Positions 51,977 through 60,674 of a stretch of DNA of 64,000 bases are shown piece by piece. Source of the DNA: WRMS01 sp038562165. Lineage in GTDB: Bacteria; Bacillota; Peptococcia; DRI-13; UBA5745. Every line of letters begins with the position of its first letter. Position 1 is the first letter of the stretch. Location: assembly GCA_038562165.1 (NCBI GenBank), contig JBCFAO010000020.1, positions 1 through 64,000 of the forward strand, in the 5' to 3' direction. Both the position numbers and the translations under genes were made by a program. The notes under the pieces are model-generated. The model was not told the DNA's origin. It searched no databases and was given only the letters and a program-made list of their open reading frames with translations.

Positions 51977-53363
51977 CGGCACCGGCCTCCTTCTCAATTA
52001 CCGCCATATAAAAACCTTCCAAGCCATGAAGAAACGGCAGAAATTGCATGTCCCAATCTTTAGCCGGCTCAGGCAAAAACTGCCGGTTGGCTTCTTTAAC
52101 CACAGGCAGAACTAAGCTGCCTTTTTTGTATTGGGGGTGAACAGCCAAAACCTCCTCCACCAGCAGCCGGTTTTCCTCAGGCTCAACGGTGCAGGTGCTG
52201 TAAAGCAGCCGGCCGCCGGGAGCCAGCAAGGACAAGGCGTTGGTTAATATCCTCTTTTGGAGGACCGTTAACTGGCGGATATCTTCAGGACTTTTATTCC
52301 AACGGGAATCGGCCCGGCGCCGCAAGACGCCCAGGCCGGAGCAAGGCGCATCCACCAAAATCCGCTGGAAAAGCCCCAGACTCTGTTTTTGTTCTGCCAG
52401 ATCTGCCGAAGCATCAAAAACGGTAGCCTCAATGCAGGAAATACCCAGCCGCCGCTGGTTTTCCTTGATCAGGTCTACACGGTGGGGATGAATATCCCAG
52501 GCCGTAATGCTGCCCCGGTCCCCCATCAATTGAGCAAGATGAGTAGTTTTGCCGCCGGGAGCAGCACAGGTATCCAGTACCCTTTGACCCGGCTCAGGAC
52601 TCAAACCGTGAGCCGTCAGCATAGAGCTTTCATCCTGTACCGTAAATAAGCCCTTTTGGAAAGAGTCTAAATTTCTTAAACCCGGTCCTTCCAGCAAAGC
52701 CAGGGCCTCCGGCGCAAAGCTGCCTTCTTCCACCTGACAGCCTTCGGCAATCAAGGTTTCTTTCAATTCCGCTGCCGTTGTGCGAAGGGTATTGGTTCGC
52801 AGCCACAACCGGGGCGAACTGTTGTTGTACAGGCAGAGAGACCGGGTATTCTCCAGTCCGTAGCGCTGCAGCCACCGCTCCACCATCCAGCGGGGATGGG
52901 AATAATATACGGAGAGATAACCGGCAGGATCTTTTGCCTCGTCGGGCCATTTAAACTGGTCCTTCTGACGCAGCCAACTACGCAATACGCCATTGACCAA
53001 AGAAGCCACGCCGCTATGATAATTGATTTTGGCTAACTGCACTGTCTCAAACGTAGCGGCCCGGGCCGGAATTCCACCCATGTAAGACAACTGATAAAGC
53101 CCCAGACGCAAGAGAATTCTGGGGCCTTGTTTTAATTTTTGATTCTTTTGTACCAATTGGTCAATGATCCAATCCAGGGTGAGCCGGTATTTGACTACAC
53201 CTTGCACCAATTCCGTCAGCAAACCTTTGTCCTGACGGGAAAGCTGCCGCCCCGGCCCCTCCAGATAGCTGTCTAAAGCCAGATTGGCATAACCGCCTTC
53301 TTCAATGCGCTGGAGCACAGCCAAGGCTCCGGCCCTGGCGCCGCCTTTTGTCTGTGTGCCCAT
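51969..53363 (-). CDS. rsmB: 16S rRNA m5C967 methyltransferase RsmB
   Basis: A 464-aa protein with an N-terminal NusB-like RNA-binding domain (about 1-140) and a C-terminal NOL1/NOP2/Sun methyltransferase domain. The SAM site is VLDTCAAPGGKTTHLAQ; the two catalytic cysteines are in VDAPCSGLGVLRR and YSTCTVEPEEN. It directly abuts the yugP-like gene and overlaps rlmN. A housekeeping group fmt-yugP-rsmB-rlmN is common in Firmicutes. Confidence 0.96.
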   Translation of the reverse strand: MGTQTKGGARAGALAVLQRIEEGGYANLALDSYLEGPGRQLSRQDKGLLTELVQGVVKYRLTLDWIIDQLVQKNQKLKQGPRILLRLGLYQLSYMGGIPARAATFETVQLAKINYHSGVASLVNGVLRSWLRQKDQFKWPDEAKDPAGYLSVYYSHPRWMVERWLQRYGLENTRSLCLYNNSSPRLWLRTNTLRTTAAELKETLIAEGCQVEEGSFAPEALALLEGPGLRNLDSFQKGLFTVQDESSMLTAHGLSPEPGQRVLDTCAAPGGKTTHLAQLMGDRGSITAWDIHPHRVDLIKENQRRLGISCIEATVFDASADLAEQKQSLGLFQRILVDAPCSGLGVLRRRADSRWNKSPEDIRQLTVLQKRILTNALSLLAPGGRLLYSTCTVEPEENRLLVEEVLAVHPQYKKGSLVLPVVKEANRQFLPEPAKDWDMQFLPFLHGLEGFYMAVIEKEAGAGE

Positions 53364-54053
53364 TTATCTCCTTCTCCTGCCGGACAAAGCCAAAAGCCGC
53401 ACCAACTGCAGCAAGCTGACCGCCAAGGAAGCTACATAAGTCATGGCTGCCGCCGATAAAACCTTCTTGGCCATAGGATATTCTTCCGCCGTCACTAAAC
53501 CCTGGCTGTCTAAAGCAACCAATGCCCGGCGGGAAGCGTTAAACTCCACCGGCAAGGTCACCAGCTGAAAAATCACAACGGCGGTAAATAAGTAGATGCC
53601 GATTTCCGTCAAAGAATAGGAGCCAAAAATCAGTCCGATAAAAAACAGAGGCAAAGCCGCCGTAGAGGCAAACTGTACGCCGGGCGCCATAAAGCTACGC
53701 AAGGACAAAGGCAGGTAGCTTTCATTATGCTGGATGGCGTGGCCCGTTTCGTGGGCGGCAATAGCCAAGGCCGCTACGGAAGAGCTGCGGTAAACCCCCG
53801 GCGACAGAACCAGTTTTTTGTGCCGGGGATCATAATGATCCGTTAGCTGACCCTGCCCCATGACCACCTCAACATCATCGATACCATTGGCCTGCAGCAA
53901 CCGTTCAGCCACATGAACGCCGGCATAGCCCCCTGCTGATTCTTCCCGGGAATACTTGGCATATGCATTCTGTACTTTCATCTGGGCATACATGGCCAAA
54001 ATCAGTCCAGGCAACAACAAAAAGTAAGTGGGATCCCAATAAGGAAAGAACAT
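53364..54053 (-). CDS. Membrane zinc metallopeptidase (YugP family)
   Basis: A 229-aa membrane protein. The catalytic zinc motif HETGHAIQH lies near residue 113, in a stretch with about four hydrophobic segments: one at the N-terminus, the others after the motif. ATG at 54053 is 9 nt after AAGGAGG; the ATG at 54062 touches that site. It stands between fmt and rsmB, as often in this class. The natural substrate is unknown. Confidence 0.88.
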   Translation of the reverse strand: MFFPYWDPTYFLLLPGLILAMYAQMKVQNAYAKYSREESAGGYAGVHVAERLLQANGIDDVEVVMGQGQLTDHYDPRHKKLVLSPGVYRSSSVAALAIAAHETGHAIQHNESYLPLSLRSFMAPGVQFASTAALPLFFIGLIFGSYSLTEIGIYLFTAVVIFQLVTLPVEFNASRRALVALDSQGLVTAEEYPMAKKVLSAAAMTYVASLAVSLLQLVRLLALSGRRRR

Positions 54054-54073
54054 AGATATCATCCTCCTTCACG

Positions 54074-55042
54074 TCAATTATATACAGGCTCTGTGTGAAA
54101 CCGTTGTCCGGCCTCCAGGCGGCTGCCGTTTAACCAGGACCAGCCATCCATGGGTTTTTTGCCTACAGGCTGCACGAAAGTCAGAAGCAAACCGCCGTCG
54201 CCGGTGGCCACCACCGGTCCCCGGCGGCGGATCGAGCCCAAAATCGAGCCCGGTTCATATTCCTGAGTCATCCCCGCCAATTCTTCCAGCGTCAGCACCT
54301 GGGCCGCCAATATCTTGATTTCTTTGCCGCCTAAGCCGGCAGAGGCGCCCGGCAGGGGGCTAAGGGCCCGAATTTGATTGTGGATTTCGGCGCTGGTTTT
54401 GCGCCAGTCGATGGCTTCATGCTCCCGCTCCAGACGAACGGCATAAGTCCCGCCCTCCGCCGGCTGGGGCTGAGCCTGCAACCGGCCGCTAGCCCATAAA
54501 GGCAGCGCCTCCAGCAAAAGCTGGCTGCCCAACTGGGCCAAGGCTGCATAAAGCTGGCCAAAATTCATATCCCCGGGGATAGGCAACCGGCGCTGCAGCA
54601 GAATGGGCCCCGTATCCAAGCCTTGATCCATCTGCATAATCGTAATGCCTGTTTCCTTCTCCCCATTGAGCAAAGCCCATTGAATAGGAGCGGCGCCCCG
54701 GTAAGCCGGCAAAAGGGAAGCATGGATATTGATACAGCCTAAAGGAGCTGCTTCCAGCCAGGCCGGCGGCAGTATGCGGCCATAGGCTGCCACCACCATT
54801 ACATCGGGCCTGGCCTCCAGTATCCGCTCCAGAGCATCCGGAGTCTTTAAACTATCCGGTTGAAAGACTGCTAAGCCTTTTGACAAAGCAAATTCTTTCA
54901 CCGGTGAAAAGGCTAATTTTTGGCCCCGTCCCTTTGGCCGGTCCGGCTGGGTCACCACCAGAGGCAATTCGTAGCCGGCCTGATAAAGGCCGGCCAGAGC
55001 CTCTGCTGCCAGCTCCGGCGTTCCCATAAATACAACCCGCAA
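54074..55042 (-). CDS. fmt: Methionyl-tRNA formyltransferase
   Basis: A 322-aa enzyme that formylates initiator Met-tRNA. The active-site run CINIHASLLPAYRGAAPIQWALLNG with the catalytic Asn/His, and the later MDQGLDTG with Asp, are conserved; the C-terminal domain includes LSPLPGAS. It starts with TTG at 55042, 7 nt after AGGGAG, 2 nt after the def stop. Confidence 0.96.
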   Translation of the reverse strand: MRVVFMGTPELAAEALAGLYQAGYELPLVVTQPDRPKGRGQKLAFSPVKEFALSKGLAVFQPDSLKTPDALERILEARPDVMVVAAYGRILPPAWLEAAPLGCINIHASLLPAYRGAAPIQWALLNGEKETGITIMQMDQGLDTGPILLQRRLPIPGDMNFGQLYAALAQLGSQLLLEALPLWASGRLQAQPQPAEGGTYAVRLEREHEAIDWRKTSAEIHNQIRALSPLPGASAGLGGKEIKILAAQVLTLEELAGMTQEYEPGSILGSIRRRGPVVATGDGGLLLTFVQPVGKKPMDGWSWLNGSRLEAGQRFHTEPVYN

Positions 55043-55044
55043 CT

Positions 55045-55524
55045 CTATTCTCCCTCTTCTTCCGAATCCGTATTAAAAGCTATGGTCTTATCCGTAAATA
55101 ATATACCATCCAGGTGATCATTTTCATGCTGGATCACCCGGGCTAAATAACCCTCTGCCAATAGCTCGCATTCCTGGCCTTCCCGGTTGAGGTATTTGAC
55201 CTTAAGTTTTTCGGCCCGGGGCACCAGCCCCTCTACTCCCGGGACACTAAGGCAGCCTTCCCAGCCCTCCTCCCGGCCCTCCATCTTGATGATTTGGGGA
55301 TTGATCATTTCATAATAAATATCTTCATCTGCAATCTCAATAACAAAGGCTCTCTTGGATATACCGATCTGGGGAGCCGCCAAGCCTACGCCTCTGGCCG
55401 TCTCCCGCAGGGTATCCCGTAAATTATTTAACAGCCTGACGGCAGCATCATTTACTGCCGTAATGGGCTTTGCTTTTTCCCTCAAAACGGGGTCGCCGTC
55501 TTTGATAATCTGGTATACTGCCAA
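55045..55524 (-). CDS. def: Peptide deformylase
   Basis: A 159-aa metalloenzyme that removes the formyl group from new proteins. All three motifs are present: GVGLAAPQIG, WEGCLSVPG and QHENDHLDG (the HExDH metal site). TTG at 55524 is preferred because GGGGAG lies 6 nt upstream and the protein then begins, as usual, near VYQIIKDGDPVLR. First gene of def-fmt. Confidence 0.96.
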   Translation of the reverse strand: MAVYQIIKDGDPVLREKAKPITAVNDAAVRLLNNLRDTLRETARGVGLAAPQIGISKRAFVIEIADEDIYYEMINPQIIKMEGREEGWEGCLSVPGVEGLVPRAEKLKVKYLNREGQECELLAEGYLARVIQHENDHLDGILFTDKTIAFNTDSEEEGE

Positions 55525-55601
55525 TTGAATCTCCCCATTCTTTCTCACGTATATAATATAATTTTACCCGTTTTGCCACCGGAAAGCAATGGCAACAACC
55601 A

Positions 55602-55631
55602 TTGTTCATTCAAAGTTCACTGTGCTATAAT
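55602..55631 (+). promoter_or_regulatory. Candidate promoter of the AEC transporter
   Basis: TTGTTC at 55602-55607 and TATAAT at 55626-55631 with an 18-bp spacer; a TG one base before the -10 makes it an extended -10. Confidence 0.55.
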
Positions 55632-55661
55632 ACAAGTATTTACACAGAAAGGTTGAGTCTC

Positions 55662-56582
55662 TTGAGTTTTTCTCTGATTTTTATGCGGGTAATGATGCTG
55701 ACGGCCATGATGCTGGCCGGCTATGTCTCTGCCAAAACCGGCGTTCTTAAAGAAAATGCAGCCCCGACCATCTCATCGCTGATCATGAATATATCATTGC
55801 CCTGCAATGTCTTTGTTATTATGCTGCAGCCTTTGGACAAAGAGCTTTTGCCTTCGGCGGCAGCCATTGCCCTCATTGCCGCGATTTTTTATGCCGTCAG
55901 CATACCTGCTTCTTCTTTATATTGCCGGCTGACCGGTATCAAGGACGGGGCAAAACCTCTCCACCGCTGTTCTTTTATCTTCTCCAACGTAGCTTTTATG
56001 GGCCTGCCCATCGCCGGCGCTTTTTTTGGCAGCAGAGCGCTTTTTTTTGTTACGATATGGAATATCGTTTTCCTTATTTTCTATCTTGCGGCTGCTCCGG
56101 CTATTTTTTCTTCCGGCAACAGCTTCCGTTTCAGCGATCTGATCAAAAATCCGCCTATGGCCGCTTCTCTGATCGGCCTTTTGGGTATGGCATTTTCCCT
56201 TACCTTGCCGGCAGTGATCAGCGAAAGCCTGACCATGCTGGCCGCTATGATGACGCCTTTATCCATGATTTTTATCGGCCTCACTTTGGCTAAGGTGGAT
56301 TTGCGCACCGCCTTCGGCAATAGCCGAATTTGGCTTACTACCTTTATTCGTTTGGTTCTTTTGCCTCTCCTGTTTTTCTTTTTGGTTCGTTTCTTTACCA
56401 AAAATCAGGAGCTGGCTACCGTAACCGCTTTGATACTGGGGTTGCCGGTGGCGGTTTTAACCTCCATATATGCAGAAAAATACGGCGCTGATGTAGTACT
56501 GGCCAGCCAACTGGTCTTTCTCAGCACCGTTGTCAGCATGCTTACGCTTCCGCTTTTGGTTTATTTGCTGCAAAGCTATTAG
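55662..56582 (+). CDS. AEC family (auxin efflux carrier-like) transporter
   Basis: A 306-aa membrane protein with about ten hydrophobic segments in two similar halves, of the AEC/malonate-permease group. Visible family sequences are ISSLIMNISLPCNVFVIML, FSNVAFMGLPIAGAFFG and LPVAVLTSIYAEKYGADV. The substrate cannot be told. TTG at 55662 has AGAAAGG 9 nt before it; longer frames have no site. Its 3' end overlaps the convergent macrodomain gene by 41 nt. Confidence 0.88.
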   Translation: MSFSLIFMRVMMLTAMMLAGYVSAKTGVLKENAAPTISSLIMNISLPCNVFVIMLQPLDKELLPSAAAIALIAAIFYAVSIPASSLYCRLTGIKDGAKPLHRCSFIFSNVAFMGLPIAGAFFGSRALFFVTIWNIVFLIFYLAAAPAIFSSGNSFRFSDLIKNPPMAASLIGLLGMAFSLTLPAVISESLTMLAAMMTPLSMIFIGLTLAKVDLRTAFGNSRIWLTTFIRLVLLPLLFFFLVRFFTKNQELATVTALILGLPVAVLTSIYAEKYGADVVLASQLVFLSTVVSMLTLPLLVYLLQSY

Positions 56583-57093
56583 CCTCAATCAAAGCCTGTT
56601 CGTAAGCCTGCTTTGTTTTCTCATCAAAGCAGACCATAGTCACTTGCCGCACCTGTTGACTATCGTCATTTTGGGCTAGCCATTGCAAAATAGTTTTTAC
56701 CGCTACGGCCGCCCCCTGCTCCAAAGGAAAGCGGTAAACGCCGGTGCTGATGGAGGGAAAGGCGATGGTCTTGCATTGATAGGCCGCCGCTAAGTCCAGG
56801 CAGCTTTTGTAGCAGCTGGCCAATAGCTCTGCCTCCCCCTGCCCGCCGCCCTGCCAGATAGGGCCCGGCGTGTGAATCACATAGGCCGCCGGCAAACGGT
56901 AGCCTTTAGTGATCTTGGCTTGGCCGGTTTCGCAGCCCCCCAGGCCGCGGCACTCCTCCAATAAGCCGGGTCCGGCAGCCCGGTGAATGGCGCCGTCAAC
57001 GCCGCCCCCGCCAAGGAGGCTGGTATTGGCGGCGTTGACGATAGCGTCTGTTTTTTGCTCCGTGATATCACCCAAAATAATCTTCAGGCTCAT
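56542..57093 (-). CDS. Macrodomain protein, O-acetyl-ADP-ribose deacetylase type (YmdB)
   Basis: A 183-aa single macrodomain. The ADP-ribose site has NAANTSLLGGGGVDGAIHRAAG and SISTGVYRFPLEQGA. YmdB proteins hydrolyse O-acetyl-ADP-ribose and ADP-ribosyl esters and can touch RNase III. The last about 12 residues are charged. Convergent with the AEC transporter, with overlapping 3' ends. Confidence 0.92.
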   Translation of the reverse strand: MSLKIILGDITEQKTDAIVNAANTSLLGGGGVDGAIHRAAGPGLLEECRGLGGCETGQAKITKGYRLPAAYVIHTPGPIWQGGGQGEAELLASCYKSCLDLAAAYQCKTIAFPSISTGVYRFPLEQGAAVAVKTILQWLAQNDDSQQVRQVTMVCFDEKTKQAYEQALIEANSFAANKPKAEA

Positions 57094-57130
57094 CAGTACA
57101 TGCTCCTTTTGCCTTACGTTATATTGAGAA

Positions 57131-57784
57131 TCAGCCCTCGGACATGACTTCGTCCCGGGAAATCACCTGATCCGGTTCATACACGATATGACCGGTTTCG
57201 TAGGCCTTGCCATCCACCGTGATGGTAATCTCCTCTACCTCAGGTACATTTTCAAAATAGCCCCGGAAAAGATTTTCCAACAGATAGAGCTCTGTGCCGC
57301 TGCCGTAATTGCCATAAATGCTCCGGGTAAAATCAATCTTTAACAAAGAGCCTTCCAGAGAGATGCTGTTGACCTCAATGCTCTGGCCCGACAGCACAGG
57401 CACCATATAAACAGCATTATAGCCGTCCAATACGGTTTTTAAAGTAGTTGCCGTACCTGCCTGTATAACGTACTCATGATCCTCCAGCACGTCGTCAACT
57501 ACATTGTAGCCTTTGTAATGCAAAGTGTCGGAAGCAAAGGTATAAGCCGGGAACTTGCCGGCATCGCTTTCTTCCTGCCCCGTCGCCTCACCGCCGCCAT
57601 CTTCTTTCTTTGTGGCTTCAGTGGTCCCATCAGGCTCTGTCTCCCCTTGATTGGGGGGCGGAGTGGTTTCCTTGCCCAAGCCGCAGCCGGCCATGGTCAT
57701 TATCGTGAAAATCAAAATCAACAGAGCCGTTACGATATATTTCGGCCTCTCTTTTCTTTTGCTTTTTTTAAACGTGTTAAACAT
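57131..57784 (-). CDS. Lipoprotein with GerMN-like domain
   Basis: A 217-aa lipoprotein. A membrane signal segment (about residues 15-33) ends in the lipobox TMAGC with C34 as lipidation site. An acidic Thr/Glu/Gly-rich spacer (about 36-80) is followed by a GerMN-type domain (GSLLKIDFTRSIYGNYGSGTELYLLENLF...VEEITITVDGK). GerMN domains occur in spore germination lipoprotein GerM and related envelope proteins. AAAGGAGG precedes ATG. Confidence 0.85.
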   Translation of the reverse strand: MFNTFKKSKRKERPKYIVTALLILIFTIMTMAGCGLGKETTPPPNQGETEPDGTTEATKKEDGGGEATGQEESDAGKFPAYTFASDTLHYKGYNVVDDVLEDHEYVIQAGTATTLKTVLDGYNAVYMVPVLSGQSIEVNSISLEGSLLKIDFTRSIYGNYGSGTELYLLENLFRGYFENVPEVEEITITVDGKAYETGHIVYEPDQVISRDEVMSEG

Positions 57785-57866
57785 AGTTGCCTCCTTTTGG
57801 TTACATGATTTCGTGTTTTGCGGTTTGCTAATACCCGTTTTATTAAGATGGTCTTAGCGTACTATA

Positions 57867-57895
57867 ATTATAGCCTTTCGTTAACAATAAATAAA
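57867..57895 (-). promoter_or_regulatory. Candidate promoter of the GerMN lipoprotein gene
   Basis: Minus strand TATAAT at 57872-57867, with TTTATT 17 bp upstream (57895-57890). It overlaps the divergent promoter at 57881-57910. Confidence 0.4.
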
Positions 57896-57910
57896 TACAT
57901 ATGCTATAAT
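57881..57910 (+). promoter_or_regulatory. Promoter of the RlmD-like gene
   Basis: TTAACA at 57881-57886 and TATAAT at 57905-57910, 18-bp spacer, with TG one base before the -10 (extended -10). Confidence 0.65.
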
Positions 57911-57966
57911 TTGCCTTAGATAATAGTGGGAGTCAAGCCGGCCGGCTGCTCCCTGTAAAGGAGTTT

Positions 57967-59742
57967 TTGAAGCTGGATAGGATTATTGGTACGGTAAAAG
58001 GCTATAACCACGAAGGTATGGGCGTTATTGCCCTGAAGGATCAAATTTGTTTTGTGCCCGGTGTTTTGGCAGGTGAAGAAGTGAAGGTTCGCTTAACCGG
58101 CAAGAAAAAAGGCAAGGTGGTTTGGGGCGAGGCTTTGGAAATACGCAATCCCTCCCAGCAGCGGCAGGTTCCCCCTTGCCCTCATTATCTGCGCTGCGGC
58201 GGCTGCCAATTGCAGCATGCGGCATATCCCCATCAGCTAGAGATTAAACAAAGCATTGTGGAACGAGCTTTTGGCCCCCTCCGGCGCCAGGACGAAAACA
58301 TCATGGCAAAGCTGTGGCCAATCCTGCCCGCCCCTCAGCCGGCGGAATATCGCAATAAAGGAATTTTTGCCGTAGGCAGAGCCGGTAATGGGTCGGAAGC
58401 AGTCCAAATCGGCTTTTACGGCAGGCAAAGCCGGGAGATTGCCGGCCACGGCTGTCCCGTTCTTTTTTCTCAGCCGGTAAACGGTCTGCTTTATGCCCTG
58501 GCTTTCTGGCTGGAGCAAAATAAGATAGCGGTGGGACAAGGACTTCATCATGTGATGATCCGGCAAAGTCACACCACTGGGAAAATTATTCTGGTGCTGA
58601 TCGGTGAAAAAGAGCCGGACTGGCTGCCGGAGTTTTTGGCTACCTTTGTACCGAAGGATCCGGTAAACTTGCCGCCTTTAGCGCCCAAACCGGATCACCT
58701 GCTGGCCGGCATCGGTTGGCTCAGCGCCCCGGACAAGGCAGGTCCTGTCATCAGCGGCAAGCCGAAAACACTGTGGGGCTCTTTGATTACAATAGAGGAA
58801 TTGCAGCCGCAACCGTTGCAGGATGGGATTACCGAAGCCTTAGCTTCGGCTGGCAGCGATGCAAACAATGGGGCAGGCGCCAAAGGCAGTGCGACAGACG
58901 CCACCAACAGCGTTGCAGAGACCGCGGATTCAGCAGCCTCCTCTGCCCCCCTCCGCTTTGCCATCAGTCCGGAAGCCTTCTTTCAAGTTAATACGGCTCA
59001 AGCCAATACCTTGTATGACGTGGCAGCGGCGGCCTGCGGTCTTACCGGCAAAGAGATTCTCTGGGACCTGTACTGCGGCTCCGGCACCATCAGCCTATAT
59101 GTGGCAAGACAAGCCAAAGCTGTCCTGGGCATAGAAATCAGCGAGGCTTCTATTAAAGATGCCTGGATCAATGCCAGGATTAATAGCGTCCACAGCGGTG
59201 CTGAAGGCAAAGGCGGCGGTGCAGGCACTGGGGCCATTAGTAACGCGGGGGCTGGTACTAGCGGTGATAGCATAGATGGCAATAATAATGGCAGAGCTGA
59301 CAGTCAAACCTTCGCAGACCGTCTCTGCTTCTTGGCCGGTGCTGCCGAAGAGCTAATTCCTAGGTTGATTAAGGAGCATGTCTTTCTGGCCGACCAACTA
59401 AAGCAGCAAGCTCCTCTCTATACTTCTCCAAAGGGCGAGGTTTTCCCTCCTTCTGAAGATATAGTGGAGCTTTTGGCAGGTAAAACCCCGGATGTGGTTC
59501 TGCTGGACCCGCCTAGCAAAGGGGCGGAAACTGCCGTATTGGAAACGATATTGGCTGCGGAGCCGCAGAGGATTGTCTATGTTTCCTGCGATCCTGCCAC
59601 TTTGGTTCGGGATGTGCAGGTTTTGATTGGTTCGGGAAAATATGAGGTTGAGATGATTCAGCCGGTGGATATGTTTCCGCAGACGGGACACGTAGAAGCG
59701 ATAATTCTGATGACGTATTGTGGTTCGAACAAGAAAAAGTAG
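57967..59742 (+). CDS. 23S rRNA (uracil-5)-methyltransferase, RlmD/RlmCD (TrmA) family
   Basis: A 591-aa enzyme. The N-terminal TRAM domain is followed by the iron-sulfur cluster motif CPHYLRCGGCQ and the methyltransferase core with FFQVNTAQANTLYD, WDLYCGSGTISLY, the VLLDPPSKG motif and the catalytic cysteine in YVSCDPATLVRD. Two Gly/Ala/Asn/Ser-rich inserts (about residues 292-328 and 410-448) lie before and inside the SAM-binding fold; common members are about 450 aa. Start TTG at 57967 is close to AAGGAG. Whether it targets U747, U1939 or both cannot be told. Confidence 0.9.
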   Translation: MKLDRIIGTVKGYNHEGMGVIALKDQICFVPGVLAGEEVKVRLTGKKKGKVVWGEALEIRNPSQQRQVPPCPHYLRCGGCQLQHAAYPHQLEIKQSIVERAFGPLRRQDENIMAKLWPILPAPQPAEYRNKGIFAVGRAGNGSEAVQIGFYGRQSREIAGHGCPVLFSQPVNGLLYALAFWLEQNKIAVGQGLHHVMIRQSHTTGKIILVLIGEKEPDWLPEFLATFVPKDPVNLPPLAPKPDHLLAGIGWLSAPDKAGPVISGKPKTLWGSLITIEELQPQPLQDGITEALASAGSDANNGAGAKGSATDATNSVAETADSAASSAPLRFAISPEAFFQVNTAQANTLYDVAAAACGLTGKEILWDLYCGSGTISLYVARQAKAVLGIEISEASIKDAWINARINSVHSGAEGKGGGAGTGAISNAGAGTSGDSIDGNNNGRADSQTFADRLCFLAGAAEELIPRLIKEHVFLADQLKQQAPLYTSPKGEVFPPSEDIVELLAGKTPDVVLLDPPSKGAETAVLETILAAEPQRIVYVSCDPATLVRDVQVLIGSGKYEVEMIQPVDMFPQTGHVEAIILMTYCGSNKKK

Positions 59743-59776
59743 AGTTTGACCACAACATATAGTGGTTTGAAGCGGA

Positions 59777-59825
59777 TTTTGGGGTCAAAAAACAGCGAAA
59801 AAATGACGCTTTTTGACCCCGAAAA
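59777..59825. terminator. Hairpin after the RlmD-like gene, overlapping the next promoter
   Basis: GGGGTCAAAAA (59781-59791) and TTTTTGACCCC (59810-59820) form an 11-bp stem, with further TTTT/AAAA pairing outside and GCG/CGC inside. The T-run is within the stem. TTGACC at 59813-59818 could also be the -35 of the response regulator gene, with TATAGA 18 bp on. Confidence 0.6.
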
Positions 59826-59936
59826 AAGGGCTAAAATATAGATGAAATCTAAATCTTGCAATAAGAAGAGTGTTTTTAGGGCATTCAAACTTGGGAAATT
59901 TACATGAAAATATACCCATTCAAGGAGGTGACCACA

Positions 59937-60674
59937 ATGCTTCGTATTGCTGTCTGTGATGATATGCAGAACGAACTGCAAAGTCTCATCTTGCTAACAA
60001 ATCAGTATCTATCCGTCAACAGTCTTGACGCAGACGTGAAGGGATTCTCCCATCCAGATGGGCTATTGAACGCCGTCCAGGAAGAGAGCTTTCACCTTTA
60101 CATACTAGATATCGTCATGCCTATGGTGAACGGATTGGAATTAGGTAAAGAAATACGCCGCCTTGACCGCGAGGCGCAGATCATCTATGCCACCACCGAA
60201 CCGCAGTTTGCCTTGCAGGCATATGCTGCTAGCCCCATCAACTATCTTGTTAAACCAATCAACAAGCAACAGTTGTATGATACGCTTGCCCTCGCCATCT
60301 CCAAAGTAGACCTCGCCGAAGAACTTACATTTACTGTAAAGACCGCCGACAGCCTACGGTTGATCAAATTGTCGGATATCGCCTGCTGTGAATACCGCAG
60401 CCACGCTGTCGTATTCAACCTGACAAACGGTGATGAGGTGGTCAGCCGAACCATTCGAGAAAATTTCTTGGAATATATTTCGCCTATCTTGAAGGACAGG
60501 CGTTTTCTGCAATGTCACACCTCGTTTGTGGTTAATATGCGACGGGTGGAGCGTTTCGCTAAGGATAGCTTTACTCTGTACGGCGGTAAAATCGTTCCTA
60601 TTGCGGCGAAGAAATACCCTTTAGTGCGAGATACCTATATGGACTATCTGATGGCAAAGGGGGATTTAAAGTGA
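59937..60674 (+). CDS. LytTR-family response regulator (AgrA/VirR type)
   Basis: A 245-aa regulator. The receiver domain (1-125) has acidic residues near D9-D10, phospho-acceptor D58 (YILDIVMPMVNG) and a lysine in LVKP. The LytTR DNA-binding domain spans about 140-240 (TADSLRLIKLSDIACCEYRSHAVVF, FLQCHTSFVVNMRRVERF). ATG at 59937 has a strong AAGGAGGTGA. It overlaps the kinase gene by 4 nt. LytTR regulators bind pairs of 9-bp direct repeats and often control secreted peptides, exoproteins or surface factors. Confidence 0.93.
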   Translation: MLRIAVCDDMQNELQSLILLTNQYLSVNSLDADVKGFSHPDGLLNAVQEESFHLYILDIVMPMVNGLELGKEIRRLDREAQIIYATTEPQFALQAYAASPINYLVKPINKQQLYDTLALAISKVDLAEELTFTVKTADSLRLIKLSDIACCEYRSHAVVFNLTNGDEVVSRTIRENFLEYISPILKDRRFLQCHTSFVVNMRRVERFAKDSFTLYGGKIVPIAAKKYPLVRDTYMDYLMAKGDLK

